The notes beneath the pieces are model-generated. The model worked only from the letters and a program-made list of their open reading frames with translations. It ran no database searches and was not told the origin of the DNA. DNA of 64,000 nucleotides from Xanthoparmelia taractica. Its lineage: Eukaryota > Ascomycota > Lecanoromycetes > Lecanorales > Parmeliaceae. The position numbers and the translations under genes were made by a program. Shown one piece after another: positions 22,250-32,980 of the stretch (position 1 is the first letter of the stretch; each line of letters opens with the position of its first letter). Location of the stretch: contig JANQBS010000178.1 in NCBI GenBank assembly GCA_033085395.1, positions 1-64,000 on the forward strand, written 5' to 3'.

Positions 22250-23416
22250 ATGCTTACCGAGAATCAACTCCTCGAGGTGTTCAACATCATTGCCAAAGAG
22301 ATTGAAGTCAGTAAGGATGAAATATACGACACCGATGACTTCTCAGACCTCGGGCTTGACGATGTCCTATCGAGATCAATCATCGCACAAATCAAGGAGC
22401 AACTCAACCTGGACCTACCCCCAACCGTATTTCGGACTAACACAAGCGCCACAGAAGTTCGGGATTATCTTAGAGAGCATGATGAGATCAGAAGCCAGGA
22501 CGCACGTGGAGGAAGCTCCGTCCAAGTTCGAAGCATCGAAACAAACCATCAAACTCTGGACCACCATCAGGCTCGACCAACTAAGCCCAGAGCTCCACTG
22601 TCCATCGTCTTGCAAGGCCGTCCTTCGCCCACACAGAAAACAATCTTCCTCCTCCCAGACGGCAGCGGATCGGCAATGGTATACTCGCAATTTCCACAGA
22701 TTTCCGACTCGGCATGCGTTGTCGCATTCAATAGCCCTTTTCTCATCAACTATGACGGGACTTCGATCTCGTTCAATACCTCCATTGAAAATCTATGTCT
22801 CGTATGGGTCGAAGAAATCCGGCGACGACAACCTCAGGGGCCATACATAATAGGAGGGTACTCTGCGGGCGGGTACTACGCCTTCGAAGTGGCCAAGCAG
22901 CTGAGGCATGAAGGAGAGAAGGTGGAAAAGCTAGTGTTGATCGATTCGCCATGCCGGGTGGAGTTCGGGGCGCCGCAGACGGAGGCGATACGATTTCTGA
23001 GCGACCATGGAATGTTGGGAGACTGGGGTGCAGCAAAGAAGACGCCTGGTTGGTTTGTGAGGCATTTCCAAGGCACAATCGAGGCTGTCGAGAGGTACAC
23101 GCCGAAGACCATGGGTGGAGAGGGGGAGACGAATGCGACCGAGATGCCGGAATGCTTCGTTATTTGGGCAACAAGAGGGATTCTTGAGGAGGTCGATATC
23201 GAACCTTCTGAAACGGGACTGGATTTGAGTCTCAAAATTACGAGATTCATGCTCGAGGGAAAGAGAGAGACGGATTTTGGCTTGCATGGCTGGGATCGAA
23301 TCTTGCCGGGAGCCATGATCTGGGAGACCAAAGTGCCGGGTAATCATTTCTCACTTGTCCACCGGCCAAACGTAGGTCTCACATTGTCTGTTTTCGAAGC
23401 GTCGAAGGTTTCGTGA
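22250..23416 (+). CDS. Free-standing ACP-like/thioesterase didomain protein
   Basis: Single exon, 388 aa. Residues 5-75 form an acyl-carrier fold close to the ACPs of non-reducing PKSs (FSDLGLDDVLS aligned with FADLGVDSLLS), but the phosphopantetheine-accepting serine is Asp38, so it should not carry a chain. After a linker, residues 130-385 are an alpha/beta-hydrolase thioesterase of the non-reducing PKS type: LLPDGSGSA near 134, nucleophile Ser205 in GGYSAGG, likely Asp232 and His366 (GNHFSLVH). The start is the ATG at 22250; the frame is open upstream only to a non-ATG codon. Its partner is probably the divergent reducing PKS, which has no release domain; hydrolysis, cyclisation or transfer cannot be decided from sequence. 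Origin by fission from a non-reducing PKS is inference. Confidence 0.88.
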   Translation: MLTENQLLEVFNIIAKEIEVSKDEIYDTDDFSDLGLDDVLSRSIIAQIKEQLNLDLPPTVFRTNTSATEVRDYLREHDEIRSQDARGGSSVQVRSIETNHQTLDHHQARPTKPRAPLSIVLQGRPSPTQKTIFLLPDGSGSAMVYSQFPQISDSACVVAFNSPFLINYDGTSISFNTSIENLCLVWVEEIRRRQPQGPYIIGGYSAGGYYAFEVAKQLRHEGEKVEKLVLIDSPCRVEFGAPQTEAIRFLSDHGMLGDWGAAKKTPGWFVRHFQGTIEAVERYTPKTMGGEGETNATEMPECFVIWATRGILEEVDIEPSETGLDLSLKITRFMLEGKRETDFGLHGWDRILPGAMIWETKVPGNHFSLVHRPNVGLTLSVFEASKVS

Positions 23417-24820
23417 TTCGGTTCGCTGACATTACATTCAGTGTGATTCATTTCGAGCAATTCTTCTTGACATATTAGAAGACAGGGCATGTCAAAGACA
23501 ATGTGCATGGCAGCTTCGACAGTCGGTATGATATGATTGGTTCCATCATCGCATTGGGCTCCTGTGGTACAATCCGTGCTTTAAGTCATGCGCTGGTCCC
23601 ATCAACTCGAGGATAGCCTACACTCTAAGTCATCTTTAATGGAGCAATCATGGTAGAAGTACGTCGAGAAGTGGTGGGAGTAAACATTATTGGGTTAGAC
23701 TATGGTCAAACTAGTACTAGGTGATCGAGTGAATTTGCGGCAATACTCGTATTCCCTGGGATATGTAACATTAGGGCTAGGGCTTAAATAGATTTCTAAC
23801 CCTGATAGTATAGTTAGGGCTAGGGTTATTATCATCATAACTTCAATATCGTAGTAAACTCGATATATCTTGGTAGAATACACTCTTTTTATTACTATTA
23901 ATAAGTATAAAGTATGTAGAAATCTAGAATATTAGTTAGAACGTTCTATATAGATAGATATATCAAGATAAATCAAAAAACGTCGAAATTCTAATCTAGC
24001 CCTAGCCCTAATGTTGCATATCCCAGGGTGTTGCATATCCCAGGGAATACGAGTAGGGCGGCGCTCACCCGATGCCCGATCGGGTGTGAGGTCGTGGCAG
24101 ATTTTCTGTCTTCTTGGCTTTTACCTACCAACCTTCTACCTCCGTACCTGTCTTATCTACTTCACCTCATGCTGCTTCCTTCAGGACTGGCATTCCAAAG
24201 TCGACCCTTTTTCAGGCCGCTCCGTACTTGAGTACGGGAGGATGCTACCTGCCATCTCAATTCTGCGCCGAGGCTGCGGCTGAGGACTTCGTACGGGATG
24301 AAGACTTACACACTAGGATATTACGCTCATGCCACGGCAAGCTAGATGGCAATTGCGGAAGATGAAGGGGTCGATGATAAGAGGCGAAGAGAGACGGGAG
24401 TCATTCGAGTCTTCAGCTACCTGCCCTAGGGACCCCTGATGGCGTCCATGCACCGAGCTTCGTTTCTGTGTCACTCGTCTTTTGGAAGACGCTGGTGATA
24501 GTTGAGGTATTGCTCCAAGAGGGGTTTCCTGAAGCAGATGGAGGAGATGCAATATACATTATATTCGCCGCAGCGCGGATCTTTGGGAGCCATGTGACGT
24601 GTAAGTCTATAAAAATATGAAGTTACATATGCGGGTAGATCATGTCACGCTTTCATCATACGCATGCTGACATCCCTGAAGGTCAGCCCTTGATGACCCG
24701 TTATGGAAGTTCAAATATACGTGCTCCCAGTCCGCACTTGTCCGCCAACGCCTAGATGCTCTTATCGTGCAATGGACACCCTATCTCCTAACGCCATCAC
24801 AAGCTGGTCGGACCTGTATT
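23417..24820. other. Intergenic region with one MITE
   Basis: Apart from the MITE at 23746-24054 I see no gene, only short frames without support. The stretch 24055-24820 has normal composition and no recognisable signal. Confidence 0.5.
23746..24054 (+). mobile_element. Second MITE family, 309 bp, TA-flanked
   Basis: The ends are inverted: CTCGTATTCCCTGGGATATG on the left and CATATCCCAGGGAATACGAG on the right, each next to TA (23744-23745 and 24055-24056). Just inside lie TTAGGGCTAGGG runs in inverted orientation. The right end carries an extra tandem copy of TGTTGCATATCCCAGGG. The interior is very AT-rich and non-coding. Tips differ from the family in the first 12 kb. Confidence 0.75.
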
Positions 24821-25808
24821 TCATGCGGATGCCACTGTTGGTTGACTGACTGTATAGAGCTTCAACCCCTGCGACATCTTTCCACCCCGGAGTAATGCAT
24901 ATACTTCACTTGGGTGTACGAAGTTGAAGAGTACCATCACACACAACATGAGAAGCGAGTCGAAGATGTATAGGAAATATTCATGAGACAAAACAAATCC
25001 GGTGCTGCCTTCGGCGTACTCCTCGAGCCTGAGGATTGACCGAATCAGAATCAAAGCGCTGACCAGGTAGAGGACGCGCATGTGCTTCCTCCATGGGACG
25101 TCGGGTGAACTCGAGCGAGTGGTGGGCTTCCTGTTGGTGCGTCGCTGGAAGACGATGGCAACTACAAGGAAGAAGACGAAGAAGATGACCTGAACGAACA
25201 GTCCGCCGGTGATGACTTTCTGGCCTCTGTTCACTGCGCTTTCGGTCTTCTGGGCCGTGATTCCTGCGCCTAAATTTCGAGTCAGATACGCAGAGCGGAC
25301 GCCGGAATTCGCGCCATGCTTACCTAACGCCTGCATAACGAAGGACAGCACGTCGCCCGCCACAAAAATCTTGGTGAGCCATCTCAACTTGATGAGTGAG
25401 TGGTGTGCGCCATCACAGAGCATGATGATTCGTCCCAACTCCATGTATATGGTCGCAGCGAACAATGCCGGAGCGACTAAGATGAGCAAGAGTTGCACGA
25501 CATAAGCGCCGAGTGTCCAATTCGGTGTCTGATGTGCTGAGACTGCACGGCCAAGGTATCCGATCCATTCAACTGCAATGCTGCTTAGCCACCATACTAC
25601 GCAATTGGTCTGTGGGTTACGTACAGAAGCCTCCTACGAGCAAGGGAATCATGATCCAAGTCCGAGTCCGTACGAACTGGTAGAGGTGGATCATGGTGGT
25701 GAAGAAGAATAAGACGGTGAATATTATGGCTGCAGCGATTGAAGGGTCATAGCGGTATAACTGGAAGCCTTGTGCGTTGGGCTGATCCGCCATGGTTGTG
25801 TTCGCCAT
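24821..25808 (-). CDS. RTA1-family membrane protein
   Basis: Three exons (25808-25625, 25572-25324, 25269-24821), 293 aa. RTA1-like proteins are fungal seven-helix membrane proteins linked to lipid translocation and resistance to toxic compounds (RTA1, RSB1). The sequence shows about seven hydrophobic segments, the family block FEWIGYLGRAVS, PALFAATIYMELGRII, and GGLFVQVIFFVFFLVV. The first intron uses donor GTACGT at 25624 and acceptor at 25573; an alternative 40-nt intron would add residues that break the family block. The second intron (25323-25270) is clear. It lies beyond the thioesterase gene, in the opposite orientation to it; a role in tolerance or export of the PKS product is possible but is only suggested by position. 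Confidence 0.88.
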
Positions 25809-28265
25809 GGCGATTGAAAGTCCTTGGGGACACGGATTGAGAGGAAGGCAACGAGTGTAGGGAATTTGAGGTGAAGCGTCAGCTTCTTGCTGAAAGGGAC
25901 AGTTTCTAGGTAACGAGCGACTTGGTGGTAAAGAAGGAGAAAGGGTTGCTCTCTGTGAGTAAAATCATCGGAGGGAATGATAAAGTAGGTTAGCGTGACT
26001 AATGCACCTTACCAGATGGGTGATTAGCGTTCGGCTCTCTACGCTTTCCGGTACCCGAACATCTATCTTGGTGTTTTTCAATATTGCTGCGGACAGGCGT
26101 CGTACTCCTTCCAATCAGCCAAGCCTACATCCGCCATCCGAATATCTCGGGATGTACTATGGGCGGGGATCCGAGATAACGAGACTCCTCCTTTTGCTCA
26201 ATTTCACAACACAGATACTGCTTGCTTGACTTGGCTTGCATCTGCCGCCCTCATGTCTTCTCTTCTCTTGTCGAGTCTTCTTTTTACATCTGTCCTTCTT
26301 CCTCTAAACCATCCCCTTCCCATGGATGCCTCGCCCGACGATCCGCGCATGACAGAGAACCTGGCGTATGGTCGCTCCAGTATTCTGTCATCGCATACCT
26401 TTGCGGGTATTGAATCTCGAGATCTCGTTTGTTTTTTCACCGATGTTATGATTGAACGGTAGTGAATGGATTTCCAGCCACTCTTTTACTGGTGCTTGCA
26501 ATTGGGCTTCTTTGGCAGATACGAAAGTTAATACTTTTTGTTTCGATCGTTCATGTACCTTCTTCAGTAAAAGAGCAAGGGAAGAAGAGCATTATGCTGC
26601 AAAGAAAGCAGGCAAGAAGCAAGCAATATTCTACTTTTCCTACCATGGTCGTGTGTCTTACTGCCGTCTTTAAGATGTGCACGGGATCATTGTCCTGAGG
26701 CGTTCACATGATAGGATAAGGTATGATAGCTGCAGGCGGTGCAATGCGAGGAGCATGGAGAAGAGTGGAAGAGTGACGGTAGCAAGGCACGAATGAGGGG
26801 CTCGCTGGTTGTAGCGTTGCGTCGCCGCTCTCGGATTTTGGTGATTCATTATGGGAGGCTCTAAGAGGATGGATGGATTGGATGGGCATCATTTATTGGG
26901 ACCGTTTTTGGCAGGTGTGTGAGAGGTTTGAAATCTCTGAGAGCGGCCTGTAAGCGGATTTTGATAAATACGCTTGCTGTAGGTAGGGGACGGGGTTTTA
27001 TTCTTGGGAAGCAGTTTCTGAGCGCTGTCTGTAGCAGTAGTAAAGATGGTCTCTGGAGATGAGATATGATGGTACTCTTGAGCATCATCACATCGGCGGC
27101 AGAGAAGGGAGAGACCGTTCTCCCTTTTCTACCGCTCATTTTCCGCCACTCCATTTGATTCCACTCCCTTTTAGGTACTCCACTTCTCCTACTTGTTCTA
27201 CCCTCTTTATATCCTCGACCTTCTTACCCTTATTTATCCATTCCCCACCCCCCAACCCAAAAATCCCCATCTCCACACCATCCCCCAGCACACTCATCCC
27301 ATCTCATCTCCTCCCATCTCGTCCCGTCGCCCCCCCGCCAGAACAAAGCCCCATCGCCATCCTCCCCTCCCCTGCCCTTTCCTTCCCTTCCCTTGACATC
27401 AATCGGCCACCCATCCACCACCCATCCACCGCCCTCCTATAACCCTAACCCATCCCACCACCATCCCACCACCATCCTCTCATGCACCCGCTCGTACAAC
27501 CATCCATCCATCCCACAGCTTCCCAAAGCCGCCTTACCTGTTTCAAATCAAAAATCTCAACTCAACTCAACTCAAACGGGGTTAGCTGAGCGCTGCGTAC
27601 TTTAGGTAGCCCTCCCCGTCGTTGGAGGACCGGGATATTAAAGACAAGGTAAGGTGATTGATGGGTTTCTTTTATAGTGGTGTGGTGTGGTGTGGTGGAG
27701 GGATAGTATAGGGAGGGACCTTTTTTTTTTTTTTTTTCTGATGAGAGAAGGTAGAATGCACGATTTGGTCTTTGGGGGGGAGTATGTGGGATAGGAGAAG
27801 GGGAAGAAGGTGGGGGGAAGAAGGGGTTGGGAGTGTGGAGATTGGAGATGGGGGGGAATTTGGATTCGGGTTGCCGTGTATAGGCTGGCTGGCTGACTCG
27901 CTACCTACCTACCTACCTTAATCTACCTCACCCCTCCCTCCATCCATCCCTCCCTCCATCCCCCCGCCGCCGCAACCAATCTGCCAAAAAAATCGCTGAA
28001 CCCTTTTTCTACGTATCCCCAAATAGGGATGGTGGTCGTGATGCCGAGCGCGATGGTGCTATTACGCCGTTGGGAAAAGAGAGGGTTCTTCTTGTGGGTA
28101 AGTAGGAAGGGGAGGGGGTCTGGGGTTGGGTGTCTGTTGTGCTTTTATATGGATGTGGGAAGGGGGAGGAGAGGTGTAGAGGGGGTTAGGGAAGGGAGAA
28201 GAGGTGGGATGAGATGAGGGGGTTTGGATGGGAGTGAGTGAGTGAGTGAGTGTGAGTGTGTGTGA

Positions 28266-28300
<35 letters not shown>

Positions 28301-29939
28301 GCTGGCGTGGATAGGCTAGGTTTCATTGCGGCAGGGGCCGTTTTTGTACTTGTGCAATACTTTGAGTATAAGGTAGGGTACCTTCAATGATTCGGGGTGC
28401 GGTATGGATTTCATTGCATGAATGCTGCTCTGCTTTGGACGGATACCTAAGGTATATATCTAAAGTATAGATAGCAATGACATTCCTTTCCCCTCGATCA
28501 ATCGATCAGTGAGTGCTGCAGCCAATCATACTCGTAATCATCTTCTCCGCAATGTGCGCCTCGCCTCTATCGATGCGGTGCGGAAGATGTGTATGCTGCT
28601 TCTGAAGCAATGGTTTCGCAGTCATCGATGGGATTTCTCTCCCATGCAATATTCTCCATGCGAGGAACCTCGACTGCCCTACCTACCTGCTATATACACG
28701 TAGATTCTGCGTGGAGTACGTATTGCGGACTCTACGTTGTCCGAATGTGCTCTAAGCTTTATGTGCCTACTTACTTTATTCTGTAAAAGATGCGTTTTCT
28801 GTCGTCGTTCAAAGGGTGATGGCCTGATTGATTGAGTCAGTAGAGTCAGTGGGCTAGTAGTGCCAGGTGAGAGGAGTATCATGGCAATAATGGTGATGGA
28901 TGAGGTGCTGTTTCTGGATCTGAGAACGTTGCTCTCTTCCAACTGGGAAATGGAGACTGAGGAGAGAGACGGGCCCTTGGCTCGCAGCTACAGCCGAGAG
29001 GCCTATGAATAAGAATACTTTAGGGGTTAATTATTTGCGAGGTCTTGCCGCAACGATAGTATCGTAAATGAAGATAACACAGTGAAGCGAGTGAGGAGGA
29101 GATGGGGATAACGCCGAAGACGCGCAGCTGACAAGCGGGAGAAGAATGGATAGACATGGGCTATGTTGTAGGATGGCGCAGCGAGGTAGACGTACTTCCA
29201 AAACAGGGGCTTAGGAATGCGAAAGCAGCTGAATTATGGCAAATAGAAGGGGCAGTTCAAGAGAAGTACCAGAAATCAGTACCGTTGAAATTGAGCATTG
29301 TCGCCGAGAGAGGGGGCGCGCGGGAGAGGTCATGTGAATACTTGATGTCTGATGACCGCATCCGTGTGTCTTTTCTCTCTTCTTCCCCCTCTTCAGTCCT
29401 GGAAATTTGAGCATGATGGAGGGGTTCCGCGTCCGCTTAATGCTGTAAGAGATCAAAGCCGGACCGCTGTTGGTACGAATGGGTGTAGGTACGTAATATG
29501 TATCTAGATATCAGTAGATTGGTTGAACCCATCCGCTTATGATGATGCGATTGCAGCGACTTCGCGAGATGCTGCAGGTGATGACATCAAGACAAGAGCC
29601 AGCAATCTCTGTGAAACTGTACGTGGGTTTCATTAGTTCTTCCGCCTAAGCGAGGCTCTGCATGTGTCAAGAAAGCGCAACGCTCGGTACGGATTGCGGC
29701 TAACGAGAATGAAGAGCCTTCATTTTGCCATAATGATGCTTTCCTGCAGGTTCGAGCGATCCGAGCGGTCCGAGCCTTTGCGAAGGATGATATTTCAGGC
29801 GCTGTTCTATAATAATAAGGGGGACGCCTACCATAGAACGGGTGTTCTAGCCCAATGGAATTCCTGGTTTCCTAGGACTGGCTTGGACGAATACAATAAA
29901 AGGCGAGCGACCTGCGATTTGGTTCTGTTATTGATAGAC
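25809..29939. other. Long gene-poor interval
   Basis: About 4.1 kb without a supportable gene. It holds strand-biased low-complexity DNA: a C-rich stretch 27180-27520, a T-run at 27721-27739, G-rich 27770-27870, and CCTC/CATC steps 27900-27965. Frames here are by-products of this composition. A long upstream region for the ATPase gene or an unseen non-coding transcript is possible. Confidence 0.5.
28232..28299. repeat. GAGT/GT microsatellite
   Basis: A run of GAGT units passes into an uninterrupted GT dinucleotide repeat. Confidence 0.9.
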
Positions 29940-32624
29940 ATGTCGCCTTCTCACAGTAGCCAAGATGGATCGAGCGATACTGGTTTTCCCCCACACAACT
30001 CATCGACCGGAAAATGTCCAGGAGAAGACTGCTGCAAAGAGCTGCAAAGGCAGGATAAAGAGGCTTGCGACACCGGTGCGATTGCGAAGCCGTTGGACTC
30101 ATGCTGCGGCGCCGACCATGAACCACATGGACCCATCCGTCCAGCTCACAACTCGCGAACACCGCGAAACTATGTGGGTGATGATGTCGAGAAAGGTCCA
30201 AGGCACACCGAGCACGTAATACTCAAATTCCATGGATCCAACTGTCCCAGCTGCACAAGCGAGATTTCAAAGGCTCTCGAGTCCATAACAGCTGTTCGGA
30301 ACTTGCAACTTAACACGATCCTTTTGCAAGCGGATTTCGAACTCGATCTCGCCAAGTCGTCGGTTCGCAATGTCATCGATTCCGTAAAAAGGACTACCGG
30401 GCGTGCTTGTCAGAGGATCGGAGATGGGTGGCATGAGCTGGATGTCATGGTGTCGGGCATTCGCGGGGATTTTGCGGCAGGTGCTATGCTGCTTCTCGGG
30501 GTCAAGGATGTGACGCAGGTGAACAAACGTACCTTCTCTATAAAGTATGATGCAAATGTCGTAGGTGCGCGACAACTTTTGAAGGCCTTGAATACGGATG
30601 TGGACAGTCCGGTCAGCTTAGCTCCTCCGAAATCTCATGATGAGGTTCCGGTGGATATCCGAGCGATGGCATATACCACCGCACTGTCCTGGGTCCTCAC
30701 TATCCCAATACTGATCCTAGCGTGGGCACCACTCCCTAAGCGCACCATTACATACGGGGTGGTTTCTCTTTCGTTGGCGACTATCATTCAGGTCGTCGTT
30801 GCCGGGCCCTTCTACCCAAGAGCTTTTCGAAGCTTGGTATTGAATCGAATGATCGATCTTGATTTGCTGGTCGTCCTGAGCACGTCTACAGCATATGGGT
30901 TTTCCGTAGCGTCTTTCATATGTGAGGTAAAGGGTACGCGTCTTGTGTCCGGGATATACTTCGAAACCAGCGCCTTGCTCATCACTCTCATAATGACCGG
31001 ACGATTGTTGAGTGACTTTGCATGCCTCAGAGCTGTCAGGATTGGCTCTATCAAATCATTGCAGATACGGTCCGCTCTTCTCGTCAAAAGTCCTGTCCAG
31101 CCCATCGAGAACGAATTGGATGTTGATGTCCGTCTGCTGCAACTTGGCGATACGTTCAGAGTGAACAAAAGCTGCGCCGTTGCGACAGACGGTACCATCG
31201 TCTCTGGGGTATCAGAATTCGACGAATCCGTGCTGACTGGGGAGGCCAATTTGGTGGGGAAAACAGTTGGTTCATCGGTGATTGCAGGGTCCTTCAATAT
31301 TGGTGATGCCGTCCTAATCAGAGTCACGCGACTACCCGGAAATAATACAATTGACGAGATTGCGGGTATGGTCGAAGAGGTGACACATTCCAAGACGAAG
31401 ACCCAGCAGACTGCCGATGAGGTTGCCAAGTGGATAGTTCCGGCCAGTGCAACGCTCGCCATGTTGACCTTGGTTGTGTGGTTCACGGTGAACGTAGCAT
31501 ACCGAGAAGAGTCAGCCAGCTCGGCAATTTTACGTGCCATACCATATGCCATCGCGGTACTTGTCGTATGCTGTCCATGCGGCATAGCGTTTGCTGTGCC
31601 GATGGTCCTCGTCATCGCAAGTGGGGTTGGAGCGAAGCATGGCGTGGTCATCCGATCCGCGGAGGCGATGAGGGTGGCTGGAAGGGTGACCCATGTCGTA
31701 TTTGATAAGACGGGCACTCTTACGCAAGGTGCTTCATCGGTAGTGAGCGAGGAATACTTCTCCGACAACCAGAGTTTGAGTGCTGCAATCGTGGTCGCTC
31801 TGACGAGCCAGTCAGATCATCCGGTATCATTGGCCGTGCTTAAGCACCTTGAAGCTGCAGACGTCGAACCTGCGACTGTCGCTCATATCAAATCAGTAGT
31901 CGGCAAAGGCATTGAAGGCACCTACAACGGGCGGGCTGTGCGTGTAGGGAATGCTCGATGGCTGAGAGTAGAAAACCTATCGTCCGTCCGATCCCTTCTC
32001 TCCAGGGATCTCACAGTCCTGTGTGCCACTCAAGAAGATCGGCTTGTGGCCGTCTTTGGGTTGGAAGCTACTCTGCGCGATGATGCGAGTACTGTCGTTA
32101 CCAGCTTAGTCGAGCGGGGCATATCGGTATCAATTATAAGTGGCGATGAGACCGGTGCGGTTGAGAAGGCGGCCCTCAATCTTGGGATTACACAAGAAAG
32201 TGTCAGAGCTAGGTGTACACCTCAAGAGAAGCAGCAATACGTCAAGGAGCTCATGGACGCTGACAACAATATCGTCCTCTTCTGCGGAGACGGAGTCAAT
32301 GATGCGGCGGCTCTTGCTCAGGCCAGTGTTGGCGTGCATATGAATAATGATGCTGGTAGTGCATGGACTGTGGGGGACGCTGTCCTCATGAGACCTTCGC
32401 TATTGGGTATACTCGTGCTTATGGACCTGTCTGGAGACTCTTGCCGCCAGATTGTCTTTAATTTCACTTGGGCCGTAGTCTACAACGTACTCGCTATTCT
32501 GCTGGCTGCTGGGGCCTTTGTCCATGTACGTTTGTCGCCTGAGTACGCTGGGCTTGGAGAGGCTGTGAGTGTTTTGCCGGTGATCCTTGTCCCGCTACAG
32601 CTGCGATGGAGGAGATATTTGTAG
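29940..32624 (+). CDS. P1B-type heavy-metal (copper-type) transporting ATPase
   Basis: Single exon, 894 aa from the ATG at 29940. It would pump copper or a related soft metal across a membrane using ATP. The N-terminus is cysteine-rich (CPGEDCC near 26-32, SCC near 54-56), followed by one HMA-like metal-binding domain with CPSC at 102-105. Later come the TGE actuator loop (LTGEAN), the metal-site CPC at 545-547 (CCPCGIAFAVP), the phosphorylation motif DKTGT with Asp589, the SDHP nucleotide-binding motif and GDGVND. Membrane helices are evident before the TGE loop, around CPC and at the C-terminus. The Cys-rich tail and the single HMA domain recall Pca1/CrpA-type pumps. The frame is open upstream to 29664, with an ATG at 29709, so a longer N-terminus cannot be excluded. 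Direction and exact metal are unknown. Confidence 0.9.
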   Translation: MSPSHSSQDGSSDTGFPPHNSSTGKCPGEDCCKELQRQDKEACDTGAIAKPLDSCCGADHEPHGPIRPAHNSRTPRNYVGDDVEKGPRHTEHVILKFHGSNCPSCTSEISKALESITAVRNLQLNTILLQADFELDLAKSSVRNVIDSVKRTTGRACQRIGDGWHELDVMVSGIRGDFAAGAMLLLGVKDVTQVNKRTFSIKYDANVVGARQLLKALNTDVDSPVSLAPPKSHDEVPVDIRAMAYTTALSWVLTIPILILAWAPLPKRTITYGVVSLSLATIIQVVVAGPFYPRAFRSLVLNRMIDLDLLVVLSTSTAYGFSVASFICEVKGTRLVSGIYFETSALLITLIMTGRLLSDFACLRAVRIGSIKSLQIRSALLVKSPVQPIENELDVDVRLLQLGDTFRVNKSCAVATDGTIVSGVSEFDESVLTGEANLVGKTVGSSVIAGSFNIGDAVLIRVTRLPGNNTIDEIAGMVEEVTHSKTKTQQTADEVAKWIVPASATLAMLTLVVWFTVNVAYREESASSAILRAIPYAIAVLVVCCPCGIAFAVPMVLVIASGVGAKHGVVIRSAEAMRVAGRVTHVVFDKTGTLTQGASSVVSEEYFSDNQSLSAAIVVALTSQSDHPVSLAVLKHLEAADVEPATVAHIKSVVGKGIEGTYNGRAVRVGNARWLRVENLSSVRSLLSRDLTVLCATQEDRLVAVFGLEATLRDDASTVVTSLVERGISVSIISGDETGAVEKAALNLGITQESVRARCTPQEKQQYVKELMDADNNIVLFCGDGVNDAAALAQASVGVHMNNDAGSAWTVGDAVLMRPSLLGILVLMDLSGDSCRQIVFNFTWAVVYNVLAILLAAGAFVHVRLSPEYAGLGEAVSVLPVILVPLQLRWRRYL

Positions 32625-32737
32625 GCCATGACTCTCAACGGGTCGCATACATGTTGAGCCTGAGTTTGAAGGCTTGATTTTACCATCTGGATGAAGATTG
32701 TAGGAGTACGAAGTATAACTCATCAAAGTTTGCAGGA

Positions 32738-32980
32738 ATGACGAGCGAAAATGAGATGAGATCACTTGGGGCAATATTGAGTCTTAGCGAGCGATCATCG
32801 CGACGGCCTCTACAACGCAAAGGCAGTCTGTCAACAGTATTTCCAGGAGAGAGGTACTCGGAGTATGAGTCGGGCGCGTCGACCACAGACCATGCTGAAG
32901 CTGATGCTCTTAGGAATATGCCTTTCCAGAGACTATCCCCAATGAAGCCTCGCAGGGAGATGGATTTAGCCCGTTGGTAA
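32738..32980 (+). CDS. Possible small protein, 80 aa
   Basis: An ATG frame about 110 bp after the ATPase stop encodes a hydrophilic, serine/arginine-rich peptide with no membrane segment or known motif. It could be real, part of the ATPase 3' UTR, or chance. There is no supporting evidence beyond an ordinary composition. Confidence 0.2.
   Translation: MTSENEMRSLGAILSLSERSSRRPLQRKGSLSTVFPGERYSEYESGASTTDHAEADALRNMPFQRLSPMKPRREMDLARW

Noticed and set aside
23770..24015. Telomere-like TTAGGG repeats
   Set aside because: Only a few imperfect units, inverted at both ends of a MITE; they belong to that element and do not mark a chromosome end.
25581..25620. A 40-nt intron in the RTA1 gene
   Set aside because: It keeps frame but is very short and adds residues within the conserved FEWIGYLGRA block; the 52-nt alternative fits the family better.
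27059..27605. Several plus-strand frames of 67-127 codons
   Set aside because: They are proline/serine/histidine strings produced by C-rich low-complexity DNA.
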